Assembly (NCBI GenBank): GCA_947488845.1
Contig: CANLBM010000002.1
Span: forward strand, 1 to 64,000
DNA from: an uncultured Sphingomonadaceae bacterium
Lineage (GTDB): Bacteria > Pseudomonadota > Alphaproteobacteria > Sphingomonadales > Sphingomonadaceae
Length of the DNA: 64,000 nt
Reading direction: 5' to 3'
The notes beneath the pieces are model-generated. The model was not told the DNA's origin and did no database searches. It was given only the letters and a program-made list of their open reading frames with translations. Below are positions 59,384 through 64,000 of this stretch, in pieces. How positions within the stretch are numbered: the first letter of the stretch is position 1; each line of letters starts with the position of its first letter. A program made the position numbers and the translations under genes.

Positions 59384-61336
59384 TCACGCCATCAAGGAGT
59401 AATTTTTCTCTCCAGGACCACGGCACATTTGCTTGGCTATTCTCGTTTCCTCGCCGTCGATGATCGCAACATCTGTGATGCTCAGGCATTTCCGGCCATC
59501 AGGTTCAGCCGTCAGTGCCGTCACGGTCGAGGAACCAGACACATCGGCCCGGGTGGGACTCTGCCATGTTGCAACTGCACCAACCTCTTCTTTCTCGACA
59601 ATGGTCATCGTGGCCTCGGCCGCTTTTTCCTGCTCCTTCTCGTCGAGTTGACAGGCCAGTTCGGCACCAAGCACGGCACCCACACCGCCGGCAATCAATG
59701 TTCCCACCTTACCAAGCCCCGCCGCGTCGCCGACCACGCCGCCCAGCAGTCCGCCCAGCAGTCCGCCACCGGTCCTCGCGCCCTTGCAATTTTTGGAACC
59801 GGACTTTGCTTTTTTCTTCTTCCTGTCGCTGACGGTTGTCTCGGCGCTAGCAAGTTGCCCAGAACCTTCCGCCCCCCCAGCCGACCGGTCCATTCTGAGT
59901 TTTGGCTGCGCAAGGGCGAGTTTCACGTCAAACTCCGGTACCGGATAGCCGCCGCATCCGGTATTGAAGCAGAAACGGTCCTGCAGATATTCCCGATCCT
60001 TTTGATATCGTGCTTCGGCCGCTCGATAATCAGCCAGATTGCGCCCCGCAGGATCGGAATCCGCATGTTCTTTCATCATCCTCTCGTAAAAGCCATTCTG
60101 GCTCTTGGGAGAATATTGCATTTTGCCGCCGACCTTATCGACATAGAGTTTGGAGATCGCCTCTTGATGTTGGATCATCCGTTCGCGAAACGGGGCCAGA
60201 ACCTCGCTGTAATATTTGTCCAGTTTGACCGTGCACTGATTTATGTCTTCGGCCTTGTCAAACGGCATTACAAAAACTTGGTGGCTCTCCCTGCAGTCCG
60301 GGTAGCCTTCCGTGACCAGTAGCGGTGTCGCCGGCAAGACCGGTAATTCTGGTTCTGCCGCCGCGGGTGGGACATAAGCCAGTTCGGATTCCGGCCTCTG
60401 GCCGGGATCGAGTGCTAGACTGGCAAGTTCAGGCGAACCCGGCGGCAAAGAAGCTGCGTTTCCCGCAAGACTGTTCGCTACTGCACCAGCCTCGCTGGAA
60501 ACCGGAGGTGACAGAGAAGAAGCGGGCTGCGAAACAATCGACCGAGCAGCAGCCGGTTGCGATTCCGTCGGGGTCGTTTGCACCAGATAAATTGGAGTGC
60601 CCGTGATATCGGCGCTCATAAACGGACGCTGGCTGCCGTCTGTCGCCGCCAGGACGTCATCACGGACAAGACCGGCCAGCATCTGAATCGGCAAATCTGG
60701 CTCCGGCAATCTTTTGGCCAGCGATTTCGCGAAGGGAGAATTGAAGCCGCTTCCGTCGGTTGCTATCTCTCCCGGCGCGGCCGCATAAATGACCAGCACG
60801 CCATCGGCACCAAATTCTGCTAATCCTTGCGGGACAGCCCGGGATCCGGAAGCCCAACCCTTGCCGAATTGATTGCCATGACATGCATCGAGTATGATCA
60901 TCCCGACTTGGGCACCCGAGACCGATCCCGCCATTCGATCAAGGTCGATCGTTTCACGGGGAAGGTCCACCGCGGCCTGGAGTTTCGCGTCAATCGGTAT
61001 GAGCCAGTTTTTGCCCTGTCCCTCTATACCATGGCCGGCATAATAGATCATGGCGACATCGGCACCCTTGGCTTTTTCCTGAAACGCAAGGAGCTCACGC
61101 TGGAAGCTGCTTACCGTCAGATCCAGCGCTAGGGTGATGTCATCGAAACCAGCTTTGCGGGCGGAATCGGCGACAATATTGGCATCATTTACAGGATGGG
61201 GCAGCGAGCCAGTGTTAACATAGGCAGAATTGCCGATGACAAGCGCAACACGTTTGGCGTCGGCTGTCGCGGGCCAAATTGACGCCAGACATATAATCAA
61301 CAAAAACCCTATCCGGATCACTGATTGTTCCCCCAT
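59384..61336 (-). CDS. Secreted caspase-like protein with glycine zipper and 17-kDa-antigen-like tail
   Basis: A 650-residue protein. A signal peptide (about 1-27, ending TADA) precedes a caspase-fold peptidase C14 domain (28-250) with RVALVIGNSAY, the catalytic His102 in YYAGHGIE and Cys152 in LDACHGNQF, so it looks catalytically competent. Residues 250-345 are Ser/Pro/Ala-rich linker, and 345-520 a charged helical region with a CFNTGCGGYP cysteine pair. A glycine zipper (GGGLLGGLLGGVVG and GTLIAGGVGAVLGAEL, about 530-575) and a final 60 residues resembling the rickettsial 17-kDa surface-antigen domain follow. This suggests a periplasmic or outer-membrane-bound protease; substrate unknown. 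Confidence 0.88.
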   Translation of the reverse strand: MGEQSVIRIGFLLIICLASIWPATADAKRVALVIGNSAYVNTGSLPHPVNDANIVADSARKAGFDDITLALDLTVSSFQRELLAFQEKAKGADVAMIYYAGHGIEGQGKNWLIPIDAKLQAAVDLPRETIDLDRMAGSVSGAQVGMIILDACHGNQFGKGWASGSRAVPQGLAEFGADGVLVIYAAAPGEIATDGSGFNSPFAKSLAKRLPEPDLPIQMLAGLVRDDVLAATDGSQRPFMSADITGTPIYLVQTTPTESQPAAARSIVSQPASSLSPPVSSEAGAVANSLAGNAASLPPGSPELASLALDPGQRPESELAYVPPAAAEPELPVLPATPLLVTEGYPDCRESHQVFVMPFDKAEDINQCTVKLDKYYSEVLAPFRERMIQHQEAISKLYVDKVGGKMQYSPKSQNGFYERMMKEHADSDPAGRNLADYRAAEARYQKDREYLQDRFCFNTGCGGYPVPEFDVKLALAQPKLRMDRSAGGAEGSGQLASAETTVSDRKKKKAKSGSKNCKGARTGGGLLGGLLGGVVGDAAGLGKVGTLIAGGVGAVLGAELACQLDEKEQEKAAEATMTIVEKEEVGAVATWQSPTRADVSGSSTVTALTAEPDGRKCLSITDVAIIDGEETRIAKQMCRGPGEKNYSLMA

Positions 61337-61707
61337 GGATTGACCGCTACATTACAGCGGATTTTCGCCGATCTCACGACGAAGGAAAGTGATTTTGGAG
61401 AATGCACCCCATCTCCAAAAATGCTCCGGCACTTTAACCCAAAATCACAAAATAAAGCAATGCCAGTGGTCCGACTCGCTGGCATTCCCCTAGCGGCACT
61501 TGATTTAGTGCCTGCTCGAGATGCCTTGCATATCTGATTCGTCGTTAAAGCCCTCATTTCCCGCATTGTCGCAGTCGCGACGCAGGATATCAGCCTGTTG
61601 GCTAGCCGATATTATTCCCGTTCATGGCGAATATCCGCTAATCTATTGAATTATAATGTTATAAATTCATAATCGGGTGTTAACCTTATCTTGAACATAG
61701 GCCTGTA
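61337..61707. other. Intergenic region, no gene seen
   Basis: About 370 bases between the divergent caspase-like and GGDEF-EAL genes. Reading frames are short and show no motif. A stretch of AT-rich sequence at 61640-61700 (TTGAATTATAATGTTATAAATTC) probably carries the promoter of the c-di-GMP gene; an exact -35/-10 pair is ambiguous. I found no riboswitch-like structure. Confidence 0.5.
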
Positions 61708-61719
61708 GTGCATAACGCT

Positions 61720-63879
61720 ATGAACACGCGCGTTTTGATAGTCGATGACCGGCCAACGAACCTGAGGATCTACGCTCAGTTTGTCACGTTGATGGGGGAG
61801 AAATATTCCGCCGTCACTTATGCTGACCCTGTGGAGGCGCTACATTGGTTGCGTGACAACCAGGCGGATTTGATGGTGGTCGATTACCGTATGCCGCAAA
61901 TGAACGGTGCAGAATTTATCCGGAAAGTCCGGATGATGCCCGGTGTCAGCGAAATTCCGGCCATTGTCATCACAGCTCATCAGGATCGCGAATGCCGGCT
62001 TGCCGCGCTCGATGCGGGCGCGACGGACTTTTTGCAAAGCCCCGTTTCCCATGTCGAATTCTGCAGTCGTGCCTTGTCCCTGCTTACGAAAAGCAAGAAA
62101 AGTGTCACGCTGCGTCGGCGTGCATCGGAAATCGAACGCAAGCATGCCGCTGTCGGCGAAACAACGACAAACGAAGGCCCGTCGGGCAAAAGTATGCTCG
62201 AGCAGATCATCGACACAATCCCGATCATGATCAACGCGACAGATCGTTCGGGCAATTGCCTGTTCACAAATGCCTATCAATCCGCCTTGTTCGACAAGGA
62301 TCCCGATGAAATGGTGGGCGCGGATTTTGCTGCGTTTTTCGAACCAACCTTGGCCGCCAATTCCCGTCGCAGAAATGAACTTGTGCTAAAATCCGGCCTT
62401 GCCATTCCCCATTATGAAGAAAAAATCACCAGCGATGGTGTTGACCTGATTTTTCACTGCAACAAATCACCTTTGCTCAACCACAAAGGTGAAGCGATTG
62501 GCGTTCTGACAACCGCGGTTGACATAACGGCCCGGAAATTTGCCGAGGAGCATCGGACCCACTTGGCATTGCATGACATGCTGACCGGCCTTCCCAACCG
62601 GGTACTGCTTGCCGAAAATGTGAAGTCCACCATTGATCACTGCAAGAAAACGAATAGCGAGGCAGCATTATTGCTGCTTGATCTCGACCGTTTCAAGGTC
62701 ATCAATGATACACGCGGCCATCATAGCGGTGATGCCCTGTTGCGGGAAGTCGCAGATCGGATTTCCAGGGTCATTGGCCCCGACGATTTTGCAGCACGGA
62801 TTGGCGGTGATGAATTTGCCGTTATTTTCAGCAAATTCGAAAGCATTGATTCGATCAATTCACGCTGCGCCAAAATTCTCAACTCTATCAACGAACCATA
62901 TGCAATCAGCGGCGTCGGTCAGGTTATCAGCGCATCTATCGGCGTAAGCCTCATCCCCAGTGACGGAGATGAATATGAAGAAGTTCTGCGCATGGCCGAC
63001 CTTGCCATGTATGACGCCAAAGCCAATGGCCGGAACTGTCATCGCTTCTTCTCGGAAGATATGAACGAAATTGCACAAGCCGATGCCGCACTCGAGAATG
63101 AATTGCGTGACGCGCTTGTCAAAAACCAGTTTTCACTCGAATATCAACCCATTGTGGACGCCCAAACGCTCGAATATGTCGGCTTGGAAGCTCTGATCAG
63201 ATGGGATCATCCCGTTCGGGGACGATTACTTCCGATCCAGTTCATCCGCGTGGCCGATGACAGCGGGCTCATGGATCTGCTGGGCAACTGGGTGATTGGC
63301 GAAGTATGCCGCGAAATAAAGGCCCACGCGGTCCAGGGCATTGATCTGCCACGCGTCGCAATCAACGTTTCACCGCGACAATTTCAAAATCACAATCTTT
63401 GCGATGAATTGCTGGCCAGCATCAAAGCCAACGGCATTGAACCTTCCAAAATCACCATCGAGATCACCGAAGAACTGCTCATCGACAATAATGAAGAAGT
63501 CAGGGCAACGCTTCAACGTATTCGCAGCCATGGCGTTGGAATTTCGATCGATGATTTCGGGACCGGCTATTCCTCCCTGCAATATCTGCGGGATCTGCCC
63601 GCCAACTGCCTCAAGATCGATCGCACATTCATATCACGCATCGAACATAGTGCGGCTGACCGGGCGATTATCGGAACCATCGCCCATCTGGCCCACGCAT
63701 TGGGTATGCGGGTGGTCGCCGAAGGCGTTGAAAACGATGCCCAACTGGAACTGTTGCGGGTTTCGGGCTGCGATGAAATCCAGGGCTTCCAGATTGCTCG
63801 CCCGCAACGGGCGGAAAATCTCCGTAAATTATTTGATGGTCGAAAAACCCATCTGCCGAGTCGATCGGCGGAAGGCTAA
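61720..63879 (+). CDS. REC-PAS-GGDEF-EAL cyclic di-GMP signalling protein
   Basis: A 719-residue cytoplasmic regulator that may make and break c-di-GMP. Order: receiver domain (1-125) with phospho-acceptor Asp55 in VVDYRMPQMNG; PAS domain (about 160-280); GGDEF domain (about 285-440) with intact IGGDEFAVIF; EAL domain (about 455-705) with EALIRWD, NVSPRQFQ and DDFGTGYSSLQYL. In the receiver, the conserved Lys of the FLxKP motif is Ser (FLQSP), so phosphorylation signalling may be altered. Both output motifs look active. A GTG at 61708 would add four residues. No partner kinase is adjacent. Confidence 0.92.
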   Translation: MNTRVLIVDDRPTNLRIYAQFVTLMGEKYSAVTYADPVEALHWLRDNQADLMVVDYRMPQMNGAEFIRKVRMMPGVSEIPAIVITAHQDRECRLAALDAGATDFLQSPVSHVEFCSRALSLLTKSKKSVTLRRRASEIERKHAAVGETTTNEGPSGKSMLEQIIDTIPIMINATDRSGNCLFTNAYQSALFDKDPDEMVGADFAAFFEPTLAANSRRRNELVLKSGLAIPHYEEKITSDGVDLIFHCNKSPLLNHKGEAIGVLTTAVDITARKFAEEHRTHLALHDMLTGLPNRVLLAENVKSTIDHCKKTNSEAALLLLDLDRFKVINDTRGHHSGDALLREVADRISRVIGPDDFAARIGGDEFAVIFSKFESIDSINSRCAKILNSINEPYAISGVGQVISASIGVSLIPSDGDEYEEVLRMADLAMYDAKANGRNCHRFFSEDMNEIAQADAALENELRDALVKNQFSLEYQPIVDAQTLEYVGLEALIRWDHPVRGRLLPIQFIRVADDSGLMDLLGNWVIGEVCREIKAHAVQGIDLPRVAINVSPRQFQNHNLCDELLASIKANGIEPSKITIEITEELLIDNNEEVRATLQRIRSHGVGISIDDFGTGYSSLQYLRDLPANCLKIDRTFISRIEHSAADRAIIGTIAHLAHALGMRVVAEGVENDAQLELLRVSGCDEIQGFQIARPQRAENLRKLFDGRKTHLPSRSAEG

Positions 63880-63948
63880 CCACCGTGTTATCCCGAACAT
63901 CGCGCGGTTCGCCGAAATCGCATAATCATCCCATAGACCCGCACTTCG

Positions 63949-64000
63949 GCATGGATGGCCAAGTCCGTGATCGGGAACATGAAATGATCAAGAACCGGAT
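63949..64000 (+). CDS. Possible start of a next gene (partial)
   Basis: An ATG at 63949 opens a frame (MDGQVRDREHEMIKNR) that runs off the window end. No family can be named from 17 codons, and no strong ribosome site precedes it, so it may not be a gene. Confidence 0.25.

Noticed and set aside
59337..61707. An integrated element next to tRNA-Pro
   Set aside because: No integrase, no repeat of the tRNA 3' end in the following sequence, and no mobile-element genes.

Overview
The window reads as a chromosomal segment of an alphaproteobacterium, most likely a sphingomonad (order Sphingomonadales). The evidence is the gene order lexA-comEC-gltX-gltA, a GTTC-N7-GTTC LexA box, the alphaproteobacterial order zapA-6S RNA-fau-DUF2842, DUF1467/DUF2336/DUF2842 proteins, and a complete 14-subunit nuo operon that runs on into birA-coaX-rnj. 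The genus is not resolved. No prophage, insertion sequence, CRISPR array or rRNA operon was found; the region looks like stable core chromosome with one accessory-looking surface-protein block.

Layout. 0.2-6 kb: lexA with its own SOS box, comEC (convergent), gltX and gltA, closed by a good terminator. 6-12.6 kb: a little-known signalling neighbourhood with a histidine-kinase-like protein lacking the phospho-acceptor His, a DUF2336 protein, a nucleotidyltransferase-like membrane protein, an Hpt-like protein with Trp in place of the His, and a divergent 778-residue membrane-anchored coiled-coil protein. 12.5-33.8 kb, all minus strand: efp, suhB, nuoA-N, birA, coaX, rnj and DUF1467. Most nuo genes overlap by 1-13 bases. 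The six nuo junctions that do not overlap each hold a hairpin-forming repeat, and a signal-peptide protein and a 30-residue membrane peptide are translationally coupled around nuoF. 34-41 kb: thiE, an O-methyltransferase and the sugar-phosphate block tkt-gap-pgk-fba. 40.8-42.5 kb: a small coiled-coil protein, zapA, 6S RNA, fau, DUF2842 and tRNA-Asp.

42.8-50.7 kb: four same-strand genes for exported DUF11-type proteins. Three are small to medium secreted proteins ending exactly at a DUF11-like last strand; the fourth is about 1,700 residues, with DUF11 and SdrD-B-like modules followed by a very long beta-strand-rich C-terminal half that looks like an outer-membrane barrel. This is the best candidate in the window for an undescribed system, probably a cell-surface assembly. 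Between the third and fourth genes is a perfect 12-bp hairpin that may set their ratio. 50.9-54.5 kb: branched-chain 2-oxo acid dehydrogenase E1-alpha, E1-beta and E2 under a strong promoter. 54.7-64 kb: a trypsin-like autotransporter, thyA, tRNA-Pro, a secreted caspase-like protein fused to a glycine zipper and a 17-kDa-antigen-like tail, and a REC-PAS-GGDEF-EAL protein.

Functionally the window joins respiration (complex I), central carbon metabolism (citrate synthase, aldolase, Pgk, Gap, transketolase, branched-chain acid oxidation), translation (GltX, EF-P, two tRNAs), RNA turnover (RNase J) and regulation (LexA, 6S RNA, c-di-GMP) with a set of exported proteins of unknown job. Protein families were recognised from motifs by eye; no database search was run.
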